This document shows, piece after piece, positions 38,301-41,245 of a DNA stretch of 64,000 nt. The notes beneath the pieces are model-generated. The model saw nothing but the letters and a program-made list of their open reading frames with translations, was not told where the DNA came from and did no database searches. Within the stretch, counting starts at the first letter, position 1, and every line of letters begins with the position of its first letter. A program made the translations under genes and the position numbers. The stretch covers positions 9,744,001 to 9,808,000 of the forward strand of contig LR990056.1 of assembly GCA_905147135.1 (NCBI GenBank). The letters are read 5' to 3'. This stretch comes from Blastobasis lacticolella (Eukaryota > Arthropoda > Insecta > Lepidoptera > Blastobasidae).

Positions 38301-38508
38301 TACGTATTAATATTAAATACGTATTTCATTTTGTTTGTTCTTTGTTTTTGAATTTAGAACTTACCTTATTGTATAGTTTTTCAGCGAATTCTTTGATATT
38401 GTGCGTATTCGGATACAGGCCCGACATTCCGGTGATGACGACGTTGCTTTTGTGCATCTCGCTGAGCTCGCCGCAAGCCGAAATCTCTTGCAATGTGTCG
38501 ATCTTCAT
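4509..38508 (-). CDS. FASN-like: Type I fatty acid synthase-like gene, 33 exons, ACP/TE end not in window
   Basis: A large cytosolic multidomain enzyme of the FAS family, which builds fatty acids from acetyl- and malonyl-CoA with NADPH. Reading the minus strand I can chain 33 exons, each closed by GT donors and AG acceptors with matching phase. The order is KS (exons 1-8), AT (9-15), DH (16-21), linker and ER (22-29), KR (30-33). The exons total about 5.8 kb, about 1,920 codons; animal FAS is about 2,400 with ACP and TE, which I could not find here and which may lie left of the window. The start ATG at 38508 gives a short leader before the KS motif NVVITGMSGLYP and follows a possible acceptor (5' UTR intron). 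Oddities are the replaced KS, DH and KR catalytic residues and one frameshift near 4610. I infer a diverged FAS paralogue; a young pseudogene is the alternative. Confidence 0.9.
4684..5151. other. FAS-like intron between exons 32 and 33
   Basis: AT-rich, bounded by a GTAAGT donor and a TTTTTAG acceptor on the minus strand. I see no repeat or ORF of note in it. Confidence 0.5.
5368..5985. other. Intron segment with irregular AATGTC repeats
   Basis: AT-rich part of the intron between exons 31 and 32. From about 5700 to 5985 the word AATGTC (often AATGTCAA) recurs at irregular spacing. It abuts the 3' side of the CR1-like LINE at 5990-7850 and may be its 3' UTR or a separate degenerate repeat. 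A related block occurs at 19500-19750. Confidence 0.4.
5990..7850 (-). mobile_element. CR1-like LINE, 5'-truncated and decayed, in FAS-like intron
   Basis: Minus-strand order: a pre-RT segment around 7690-7500 (NRAKATWQIINNSKQQFPKE, then VNGSTIRDPKSVAQ), RT with FDHVDH-like and FADDCTVLF motifs (about 7150-6830), and the ORF2 C-terminus at 6327-6070 (APKIYNAIPKII). Multiple stops and shifts break it. It lies in the intron between FAS-like exons 31 and 32, in the same orientation as the gene. A single-nucleotide T run near 6052-6061 may mark the 3' tail. Confidence 0.75.
6070..6327 (-). pseudogene. CR1-like LINE ORF2 C-terminal fragment
   Basis: 85 codons. The block KSVFAMAPKIYNAIPKIIRE followed by a basic helix (NLNRLKNKLTIILW) is the typical C-terminus of CR1-group ORF2 after RT. 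A similar C-terminus lies at 45261-45557. There is no catalytic residue in this segment and it is disconnected from the RT upstream. Confidence 0.65.
8355..9113. other. FAS-like intron between exons 29 and 30
   Basis: AT-rich, bounded by GTAACT and TTTTGTAG splice signals on the minus strand. No mobile element or ORF recognised. Confidence 0.45.
9114..16296 (-). CDS. FAS-like exons 22-29: linker and enoyl reductase (ER) domain
   Basis: Exons: 16296-16042, 12747-12328, 12250-12101, 12016-11904, 11783-11634, 10198-10027, 9473-9361, 9278-9114. Exons 22-23 form the non-catalytic linker before ER; exon 23 is very GC-rich. The medium-chain reductase part begins around VHYATINDIDVKRATG and includes GERVMGAMRCGALRSRVV and EDAATVPSAYLLAYYCL. 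The nucleotide-binding loop ILIHGGAGALGQAVI retains the glycine pattern expected for NADPH. NSRDASFGDMVRTLT and LCAGKLGIVIDL follow, as in other FAS proteins. Introns here hold a degraded RTE LINE (after exon 22) and a TIR element (after exon 26). ER looks structurally intact; I did not verify its catalytic residues. Confidence 0.87.
9474..10026. other. FAS-like intron between exons 27 and 28
   Basis: AT-rich, bounded on the minus strand by a GTGCAT donor and a TTTTTAG acceptor. Nothing recognised inside. Confidence 0.45.
10256..11384. mobile_element. DNA transposon with ~300-bp terminal inverted repeats
   Basis: The left arm (GTCCGGTCAAAGTAGAC, then GGGGAGAGCCAAATTTTGGT and so on to about 10570) returns as a near-identical inverted arm at about 11080-11384, ending GTCTACTTTGACCGGAC. 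A TA flanks both ends, consistent with a TA target duplication. The middle (~500 bp) holds a 46-codon ORF but no transposase. It sits in the intron between FAS-like exons 26 and 27. I read it as a non-autonomous element; the superfamily is not assigned. Confidence 0.85.
10871..11011 (+). CDS. 46-codon ORF with CxxC inside the TIR element
   Basis: Starts MTQFCFICNKLLSEDETVVV and ends before a TAA at 11009. The CFIC pair and the following pattern resemble the N-terminus of uncharacterised insect proteins that begin with a zinc-binding CxxC motif and a conserved ASxxRGD block (here ASVPRGD). That link is from memory of family patterns and is weak. It may be the first exon or a truncated remnant of the protein of the autonomous relative. 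Confidence 0.4.
   Translation: MTQFCFICNKLLSEDETVVVSRRIQTLIDASVPRGDEYRVVPGKPR
13776..14735 (+). pseudogene. RTE LINE reverse transcriptase fragment
   Basis: 319 codons covering most RT fingers and palm. The catalytic aspartates are visible in LDMQMAFD (block A) and YADD (block C), and GVHQGSVLSPLL is block B with P replaced by H. The segment ends near the connection to the C-terminal domain, where a stop at 14733 separates it from 14791-15132. Reverse transcription by the full element is implied for the ancestor only; this copy is broken upstream and downstream. Confidence 0.8.
14791..15132 (+). pseudogene. RTE LINE ORF2 C-terminal fragment
   Basis: 113 codons. KGQVYKTIIRPVLLYGSETW, then MLRWMCGVSRKDRV and LRLYGHVLRR are the conserved post-RT region of RTE LINEs. 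Related but distinct 3' fragments occur at 34803-35311, 36729-36920 and 48613-48900. Confidence 0.75.
15342..16041. other. Intron segment with unexplained minus-strand ORF
   Basis: Left side of the intron after FAS-like exon 22. Between about 15775 and 15640 the minus strand reads an open frame containing GLIYGIPVTRNVLEKQT and YFGQPYLWQTFEEGFDIL, then stops. It looks protein-like rather than random, but I do not recognise it and see no matching splice sites linking it to the FAS-like exons. Confidence 0.35.
16339..16589. mobile_element. MITE, 251 bp, ~30-bp TIRs, TA duplication
   Basis: Left terminus GAGCTCGTCTAGTCTAAAAT (continuing GACGCGCCCC) is matched by an inverted right terminus with one mismatch. 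TA flanks both ends. There is no ORF. It lies in the intron between FAS-like exons 21 and 22. Size, TIRs and TA duplication fit a Tc1/mariner-type or similar MITE. Confidence 0.85.
16798..19089 (-). CDS. FAS-like exons 16-21: dehydratase (DH) domain
   Basis: Exons: 19089-18970, 18338-18229, 18090-17900, 17486-17335, 17255-17001, 16944-16798. The double hot-dog DH normally carries HxxxGxxxxP with the catalytic histidine. Here exons 17/18 read YNVRGKTRYP: glycine and proline stay in register but the histidine is tyrosine. The second half reads NYQGEFRSIHKMN and WVTLLDGMLQLSLL, matching the family layout. The exon 20/21 junction is uncertain: a donor at 17001 gives a phase clash with the acceptor near 16944, and an earlier GTATTT donor about a dozen bases upstream would restore phase. 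I infer that dehydration activity is probably lost. A 251-bp MITE lies in the intron after exon 21. Confidence 0.83.
18480..18645 (+). repeat. Probable LINE 3'-end fragment
   Basis: Carries GGAAGAGATCCCGTTGTGGG and ends near TTGCAATAAAGAGTTTACAT, a pattern I recognise as a common moth LINE 3' end with a polyadenylation signal. Family not assigned. It lies in the intron after FAS-like exon 16. Confidence 0.45.
18717..18848. repeat. Lepidopteran interspersed repeat fragment
   Basis: Contains CTAATATTATAAATTCGAAA and, at the other end, GAAGGCAAAGCTAGTTAATA, the two ends of a very common moth repeat (often placed with Helitron-like or SINE-like sequences). No ORF. Confidence 0.45.
19163..23776 (-). 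CDS. FAS-like exons 9-15: linker and acyltransferase (AT/MAT) domain
   Basis: Exons: 23776-23590, 23486-23324, 23189-23020, 22732-22581, 22497-22314, 21032-20884, 19347-19163. The post-KS linker (YLVTISGRQ) leads into the AT opening WFVYSGMGSQWAGMG. The nucleophile elbow GHSVGE is assembled across exons 11/12 and the histidine motif is AYHSRYI, so the serine and histidine of acyl loading are both kept. Exon 14 is not a long ORF by itself. I found it by frame and motif (LSTSVPQHRWHEP, AEYHTNNLL) between a mariner remnant and an RT fragment, with a clean GTGAGT donor. Exon 15 (SPVLFDETARLVPADAV) is GC-rich. From these motifs the AT looks the most intact catalytic part of the protein; activity is inferred only. 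Confidence 0.88.
19440..19760. repeat. Irregular AAAATGTCAA repeat block in FAS-like intron
   Basis: The word AATGTCAA occurs about six times between 19505 and 19715 at spacings of roughly 30-60 bases in very AT-rich sequence, inside the intron between exons 14 and 15. A looser block of the same word lies at 5700-5985 and one copy near 23555. Confidence 0.5.
19795..20770 (-). mobile_element. Non-LTR retrotransposon RT fragment, decayed
   Basis: Minus-strand pieces in order: FFLDLSKAY (near 20690), a YADDMVQLS catalytic box (near 20420), NGVPIC-like and KVTEF-like turns (about 20240), then AFCQTLYTCN (near 20065) and LLGLPRYCSASAIFVHAHMD (near 19970). Many stops interrupt it. It lies in the intron between FAS-like exons 14 and 15, in the same orientation as the gene. 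Clade not assigned. Confidence 0.7.
21180..21960 (+). mobile_element. mariner-like transposon remnant
   Basis: Plus-strand transposase in pieces: an N-terminal block SAAKCEIRCVIRYLVAKG (near 21295), then SVYGEGVINR in another frame, a central block HKGIILIEFLPL with GVCFLHDNARLHT (near 21630), and a C-terminal block WAKALAAEYCDRVLRKLI (near 21820). The second catalytic Asp region (HDNARLHT) is present; the HTH-to-catalytic-domain stretch is mostly deleted and frames shift. It lies between FAS-like exons 13 and 14. Confidence 0.75.
21964..22110. repeat. Interspersed GC-rich repeat, copy 1
   Basis: About 145 bases from GGCGGTCGCGCCAAGAAT through CGAGACTCTGTCAGCACG to CATGAGTCCGTACTAT recur inverted at 51190-51335 with high identity (51190 copy has extra bases after the first block). 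Not coding. It could be an end of a DNA transposon or LTR. Confidence 0.7.
22119..22143. repeat. (AT)n microsatellite
   Basis: Uninterrupted TA dinucleotides next to the shared repeat at 21964-22110. Confidence 0.8.
23840..24050. repeat. GGGTA-rich low-complexity array
   Basis: Irregular GGGTA/GGTAG/GATAG words over ~200 bases, flanked on the right by CACGCGGACGAAGTCGCGCC, a typical moth repeat terminus. Strongly G-rich on the plus strand. It sits in the intron between FAS-like exons 8 and 9. Confidence 0.7.
24145..24286 (+). repeat. SINE (RTE-tailed type), 5' half, split by LINE insertion
   Basis: Reads GTAGAGTAGAATAGCACCAA, then GTGTCGTACAAGGCGACTAA and GGAAAATGGGCAGCAGCG. The rest of the same unit continues at 28624. 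The same family is intact at 60616-60853 (inverted) and present at 36367-36633. Splitting point equals the target duplication of the Jockey-type LINE. Confidence 0.8.
24470..25789 (+). CDS. Jockey-type LINE ORF1 (gag-like nucleic-acid-binding protein)
   Basis: About 439 codons from the first ATG at 24470; the frame is open from 24356, so an upstream non-ATG start cannot be excluded. The N-terminal third is polar and low-complexity. Three zinc knuckles follow: CHRCQQYGHSKNNC, CVKCGDGHKTSDC and CALCSCDHPANYRGC, near 25288-25455. The C-terminus is helical (IDLLIQQIGTLLNLLTT). In this family ORF1 packages the element RNA. It ends TAA at 25787-25789, three bases before the ORF2 ATG. Confidence 0.9.
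   Translation: MSHSSQMQSSDRINLDPNNQDCNNDWQTVPLTRQYRSTNKQAQGAIASSQNSQITPESQSNTQCPPSWQRLPSSKRRRTSVSPPNTDYVPLTTNRFDALPLDPSTEIPETETKTYKPPPIVLYGIDDVNELTKLLNGYCSPNNYKIRIINKNLLRILVDSSEHYKNVISVIRSHQLIGHTFTPKDKKPYRIVIRKLHHTTPHSEIVEAIEATGNKIQGEIINARFGPEKLPTSTFFVNIEQSVNNKIVKEIKSIFHQQVIIEDPRKATSIVQCHRCQQYGHSKNNCMRPFRCVKCGDGHKTSDCDKKDRNTPAKCALCSCDHPANYRGCHVYKEILNRKSNFKPPAKPSNDMYKSNLVTPTPNIEVPSHKSSQQPRTYSDVTANRQPIDTNNENTATTSHQTSMLEKILTKQSEKIDLLIQQIGTLLNLLTTVISKMNP
25793..28462 (+). CDS. Jockey-type LINE ORF2: endonuclease and reverse transcriptase
   Basis: 889 codons. The APE-type endonuclease occupies roughly residues 1-225: RIATWNINGL, LISETHL, GGDWNAKH and SDHTPI are its metal- and DNA-binding blocks. 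RT lies at about residues 460-740: YRPISLLPVLSKLLEK, DHQFGFRANHST, LDVQQAFDRVWH (block A aspartates), GVPQGSVLGPVLYTIY, ATYADDTAVL (YADD) and VKYLGMHLD. The C-terminal region ends in KTVHRLKRARLASL. No stop or frameshift is seen. The start lies three bases after the ORF1 stop, suggesting reinitiation. Confidence 0.93.
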   Translation: MTSLRIATWNINGLAPNKYNVEVFLNINKIDILLISETHLTNQRSVDIIGYKIYYSNHPDGTAHAGAAIIVKQSIKHFSLPETTHSYLQATVISVEDWMGVLNIAAVYCPPRHRIEEITFKRFFQSLGPRFIAGGDWNAKHTFWGSRLITTRGRELKKCVDTLNLQVHSTGEPTYWPTDPHKIPDLIDYFVAKGISNNYMKLESSLDSASDHTPIICIISTSIVQLEQREELYNHKTDWDSFRDYIDRHLNLKISLKTNSEVEEAARSFTNLIQVASWKSTPVINGGLKANDYSVLVRNKIAEKRRLRRKWQLSRHATDKTALNKCQKELKDMLDKVENKTLQGRLETLSNDKADNYSLWKLTKSLKRPKDHIPPLRKSDGSWVRGTSEKAELFAEFLSSVFKPNDPVSNYQEDDIDLILESDQQMSPPIKAVSPREVYRQIRLLKPKKAPGYDLITAEILQQLPRRGIVYITVLFNAVLRLQYFPALWKISIIQMISKPGKPPHEVTSYRPISLLPVLSKLLEKIVLKRMAPILNENKIIPDHQFGFRANHSTVEQVHRVAHKIRQTLEKKEYCSAVFLDVQQAFDRVWHKGLIYKIKCNLPNSYYKLLESYVKDRKFRVQLEGSASTCRQIYAGVPQGSVLGPVLYTIYTSDLPVTEEILIATYADDTAVLAGSDSAEAASEILQEYLYKIQHWLDKWRIKVSASKSSHITFTLRDGNCPPVKLHNTILPHQEHVKYLGMHLDRKLNWKHHIKAKRDQANLRMRELNWLIGRHSALSLNNKLLVYKTIIKPIWTYGIQLWGSASQSNTDILQRFQNITLKTITNAPWYIKNSEVHEYLNIPTVKNEIEVYCAGYKDRLENHVNKLATNLTDDSKTVHRLKRARLASL
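28624..28735 (+). repeat. SINE, 3' half, split by LINE insertion
   Basis: ACTGCGATCTCCAACCCGCC, then GCGTGGAGATTATGGCAATA, ending GACTGTTATGGGCTGTGATG ATGAA. This is the continuation of the unit at 24145-24286 and matches the other copies. The ATG tail is short here. Confidence 0.8.
28795..28908 (+). mobile_element. RTE LINE 3'-tail fragment with (GAT)n
   Basis: Runs from CTCCGTTATAGACTTCTTAG through GTGCCGCGCGGAGGCGGAAT and GGGACATAAATC into an imperfect GATGATGATAATGATGATGA repeat, the usual 3' end of RTE LINEs. Only the last ~110 bases are present. Confidence 0.55.
29395..29723 (+). mobile_element. LINE or SINE 3' end with oligo(A)
   Basis: Reads GGAGCCGCCCGACTGGGGAA, TACCGGTGAGTAAGGTTTCC, GGCAACGCATTGGCGATAGT and CATCAGGTGGCCCGCTTGCC, ending in 15 A at 29709-29723. 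I recognise this as a widespread moth retroelement 3' end. No functional ORF. It is in the intron between FAS-like exons 8 and 9. Confidence 0.6.
30485..31306. mobile_element. TIR element (~820 bp) ending TATAGTAGGACCACGCTAAG
   Basis: Left end TATAGTAGGACCACGCTAAG (then TCCGAAGCGA) and right end, inverted, TATAATAAGACCACACTAAG (then ACCGAATCGC) form ~30-bp TIRs. There is no long ORF. Left-half sequence recurs inverted at 54470-54830 and right-half sequence recurs at 47885-48085, so this is a repeat family in the window. Confidence 0.75.
31345..32035. repeat. Interspersed repeat, inverted copy at 40310-40830
   Basis: Shared blocks include TTCAACTTTGCTGGATGTAA, TTTAGCGGGAAAATAATTAC and GAGTGTAGATAAAGGTGTTT; they appear in reverse complement at 40310-40830. 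AT-rich, no ORF. It abuts FAS-like exon 8. Confidence 0.65.
32055..38508 (-). CDS. FAS-like exons 1-8: ketosynthase (KS) domain
   Basis: Exons: 38508-38365, 38237-38048, 37348-37237, 36316-36113, 36027-35911, 33897-33719, 32570-32428, 32315-32055. The domain starts with VVITGMSGLYPNTHNI, continues through ERFDAQFFKVHYRLGQSMD and GCSKAMFANRISYWLN, and reaches the nucleophile region GIDDACCSSLAAL, where the active cysteine is present (usual DTACSSSL). The two catalytic histidines expected from the family are absent. The usual EAHGTG reads EASGYG (end of exon 6), and the usual SNxGHxEPASG reads SNIGYGDAASG (exon 7); the lysine of GSVKSN is valine. I infer that condensation activity is lost or strongly altered. 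Exon 8 ends the KS with NALSVTGVNGHVLLRG. The exon 8 donor (GTTCTC) is weak and its exact end is less sure than the others. Confidence 0.88.
32640..32800 (-). mobile_element. RTE LINE 3' fragment
   Basis: Minus-strand sequence parallels the one at 48650-48800 (CTTCTCCACTACGCCTAGTC, CCCAGCAATAACAATCTATT). It is the extreme 3' part of an RTE ORF and lies in the intron between FAS-like exons 6 and 7. A separate (ATC)5 tail of the same type is at 32917-32932. Confidence 0.5.
32801..33718. other. FAS-like intron between exons 6 and 7
   Basis: Apart from an RTE-like tail near 32910-32950 (ATCATCATCATC with GGCCTAAGACATGATATG) this stretch is AT-rich and shows no gene or clear repeat. Confidence 0.4.
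34064..34240 (-). mobile_element. RTE LINE 3' fragment
   Basis: Minus-strand RTE tail, parallel to 48650-48840 (CTTTCCTTCCCAGTCTCTTC, AGCATCCTCACGTCGTAGTT, AACACGTGACCTGAAG). Degraded, in the intron between FAS-like exons 5 and 6. Confidence 0.5.
34390..34680 (-). repeat. Probable LINE 3'-end fragment
   Basis: Contains GGTAAGTGACGATGCGGCCG, GAACAGCCTATTCACTCTAG and CCTACGCCAATGCTCGAGGC, which I recognise as part of a common moth LINE 3' region. No intact ORF; family not assigned. Confidence 0.45.
34803..35311 (+). mobile_element. RTE LINE, 5'-truncated, (GAT)n tail
   Basis: A 161-codon open frame is the C-terminal part of RTE ORF2: VLPVMTYGSETWPLT, MLGVSLRDRVRNEEIR, LKWQWAGHIARRTDGRW and VGRPPTRWTDDLVRIAG. 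It ends at AQQWASSG and runs into (ATG)6 at 35290-35309. The frame is uninterrupted, so the insertion may be fairly recent. It lies in the intron between FAS-like exons 5 and 6. Confidence 0.85.
35312..35910. other. FAS-like intron segment, nothing recognised
   Basis: AT-rich sequence between the RTE copy and exon 5. No gene, TIR or clear repeat seen. Confidence 0.4.
36367..36633 (+). repeat. SINE (RTE-tailed type), near-complete copy
   Basis: Starts near GAGTAGAATAGCAGCAACCC, continues GGCTGTCGTACAAGGCGACT, ACGATCTCCAGCCCGACAGC and GGACTGTTATGGGCTGTGAT, ending in (GAT)5. Same family as 24145-24286/28624-28735 and 60616-60853. It lies in the intron between FAS-like exons 3 and 4. Confidence 0.8.
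36735..36920 (+). mobile_element. RTE LINE, strongly 5'-truncated
   Basis: The open frame reads RRHSAGRPPTRWTDDLVKIE then WKYLGEAYAQQWTSSG, the last ~55 residues of the same RTE family as 34803-35311, ending in an imperfect (GAT)n at 36903-36920. Confidence 0.8.
37349..38047. other. FAS-like intron between exons 2 and 3
   Basis: Its right half (about 37600-37960) is GC-richer than its surroundings and open on the minus strand (LPAFLASSHGVVSLVTNIL), possibly an unrecognised repeat. I do not assign a product. Confidence 0.35.
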
Positions 38509-39450
38509 GACTACCGCTGAACAATGAATTTAAGTGTAAGTAATCGTTTTTGTGGTCAGGGTTTTCAATGAGATGTAATATATGTAGTCATAGGGATACC
38601 TTAATAAGTATTTTGGTAATCCAAAAACCTGATATTATGAACTCATAATTACAATTACACAATTGCACAATTATATTGTCAATAACTGGCCCTGAGGTGT
38701 CCAGTAGAGTAGAATAGCATAAACCAGAATTAAATAAATTTAAAGAATCTGTTTCTGGTTGTGATGACATCTCATATTCCATGATAAAGCACCTTCCTCT
38801 GGTGCGATGAAGGCTCTTGCATATTTATGTAATAAAATCATCTTGGCGTTAATGTCCCGGTTGTGCTCTCGAGAACGAGGGCTCGGGGTCCGCTTTGTAT
38901 CTTCATGTACTTAAAAGATTTTATCTGTCGGATTTGTTCCAAAGCAACAGATATATATTTGTATAGTTGCTATACCAAAGCCAGGCCGTTATCCATCTTT
39001 GGTGTCGTCCCTTTGTCTCATCTCTTTAATATTTTGTATTTGTAAAATATTTCACTCCATTATAAAATTTGAAATATATTGTATTTTATTCAGAAGAGGC
39101 TGTGGGCTTTAGAGATATTAGGTCTTGTACTAATAGTCTTAGTAGATTAGTGTCTAGAATAAAAATTGGGTTTTCTTTAACCACACTTGCCTGCTTTTTT
39201 TTATATAGAAAATGCGTATATTAATGTAGATGTTAACTGTTTGGTTACAAGGCTTAATTCGCTGGGCGTAGGAATTAAAGGAATTATTTGGATTCAGATT
39301 ATTTATTGATTGATTATTAAAAGAAATTAATGGTGCTCATTATACCTAAATACAATTTATTTATTCATCAGCCAGTTGTTTTCGCAACTGCTTGCCTGCT
39401 AATAAAATAATTATTCTAATTGTTCAAAGTGAAAATTAGTTAAGTAATTT
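38509..39450. other. Region upstream of the FAS-like start
   Basis: A minus-strand TTGTTCAG acceptor lies 6 bases before the ATG, so a 5' UTR exon may lie further right. I could not identify that exon, a promoter or a neighbouring gene here. Confidence 0.4.
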
Positions 39451-39454
39451 TAAA

Positions 39455-41160
39455 ATGTCATAGGCACAGAAATAAAACAAAAACAGAATCCATCGTACCT
39501 TAAAGTGATGGGGTGTGCATGCAAGGTGTGGCAAAATCCTTTGTTGTCATGACATACACTCATCAGGTCTTACAACGCGCCGCCATTTCGTACCGATAAC
39601 ACGTATTTTTCCTTGATGTAAATTATTTACAAATGCCGTCATATGTAGTCAAATGTTATTAAATTAACGTAATAAAAATTTAATAACCAGGAGGAACTAC
39701 CTACGACGCACAAGTAACGATGATTCATGCTAATTTCTCATAATTATGCTTTATTTACTTTTGTGTAAATTTCGAACAAAAATTACAAGATGATGCTAAG
39801 ATGTTGATCGCTTTTTTATGGGAAAATTTCCCTAAAATTTTATTTATTGAATTTGCGATTCAGACAGTCAGATCATGTCCCGAAGTTTTTAGGGTTCCGT
39901 ATCTCAAAAGAACTTACTGTTTTTATTTTATTTATAGTACCTGTAAGCACGACGGAAGAAGTTTAAGTCGGAAAGCGGAGGGACCTGGCGTAAGCCTACG
40001 ATGATGATGATGAATTTATGTGACTGAAGTAAATCCGGGATCTGAATCTGGAATTCGAATCCGTAATTTGGAATCTGAATCTGGAATCCGAATAAGAGAA
40101 CATAATATTTTTATCGGAGTAGGGCGGAAGCACGACTTTGCTCAACGGTGGTCAAAATAACTGAATCCGAAGAATTTTTTTTTTAATTTTGTAATCTCGT
40201 TTCTGCATTTACGACAATCAGTTGGTATGAACGTAGAACGTAGAAGAACGTCGAATGTGCGTGATCGAGACTAAAATGAGAGGGGTCTTTTGATTCTCGG
40301 GTCTCTTCGCCTTTAATTAAATGTATCTACACTCATAGCTTAATGTTCCAATTACATACTCGTCGTCTATAACATTTTAAAAAAGTATTTTGTGAAAAGT
40401 TTTTTATATTCTTTACACTTTTTAATTTCTGGTCGGGCACGTTTATTTGGTTGTATACCGCTGAGTCAGTGAACTGCGCTGTATGTAATTTTCCCGCTAA
40501 ACAAAATATTTTTTCTAATTGTTGTGATTTTTGTTTGTAAATATTTTTATATGTTTGAAGCAAATAAATAGATAATTGTGAAAGTAGTTATGTGAATTTT
40601 ACGCTGCATGATATCCTCGACGCGGCAATAGAAATGAATTGCAGCTTACTTCCAGCAAAGTTGAAAAAATTCTAGGTACCTACGAAATTTTATCATGAAA
40701 ATATGAGTGTAGATAAAAGTGTAGGTATGCATCTGCATAAAATTATTTATTAAAACACTCGTATCAAACTATTGCGAGAACAACTCAAGCGAGTTGCATT
40801 AACTACTATGTTTGAATACCCACTGCAATACACGAGCATTGTATGTATTATATCTACAAAAGATTTTGAAAAATCAAGCACACGCCTTTTCCCCGTAAGG
40901 ATAGGCAGAAACCACATTGTTATACTTGCTAATTATAATTCAAGAATTAAAATTCTGACATGAAGAATTTTATTTATTTATTATTGTACGGTTGTGTTGT
41001 TAATCTAATACATAAATTAGTAAAGAGGGCAAAATGGATAATGTGTATGGCAACCCTCAAATCACGCACATAAATGTAAAATAGCGGCCATTTGTATGCT
41101 TCATTCATGATTTAGGAGACATGGATTCTGTTTTTGTTTCATTTCTGTGGTCATAGGTAT
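39455..41160. repeat. Foldback region with ~38-bp inverted ends
   Basis: GTCATAGGCACAGAAATAAA (continuing ACAAAAACAGAATCCAT) at 39457-39494 recurs inverted at about 41114-41160. Between them are an RTE-like tail (GATGATGATGATGA near 39993), short GGAATCTGAATCT repeats (40035-40100) and the repeat at 40310-40830. It may be a nested TIR element of ~1.7 kb. Confidence 0.5.
40310..40830. repeat. Interspersed repeat, inverted copy of 31345-32035
   Basis: Reverse complement of the repeat in the FAS-like intron: GCAGCTTACTTCCAGCAAAG, TAATTTTCCCGCTAAACAAA and TACACTCATAGCTTAATGTT all have counterparts there. No ORF. Confidence 0.65.
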
Positions 41161-41245
41161 AAATGTCCCGGATATATTATGTATTAGGGTGGTGAAAAAG
41201 TCTTATCGCATATAGTATGTATGAACTTGTAATAAAACCTCCCAA

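Noticed and set aside
38588..38782. 64-codon minus-strand ORF upstream of the FAS-like start
   Set aside because: No FAS or other family pattern, no splice donor joining it to exon 1 in frame.
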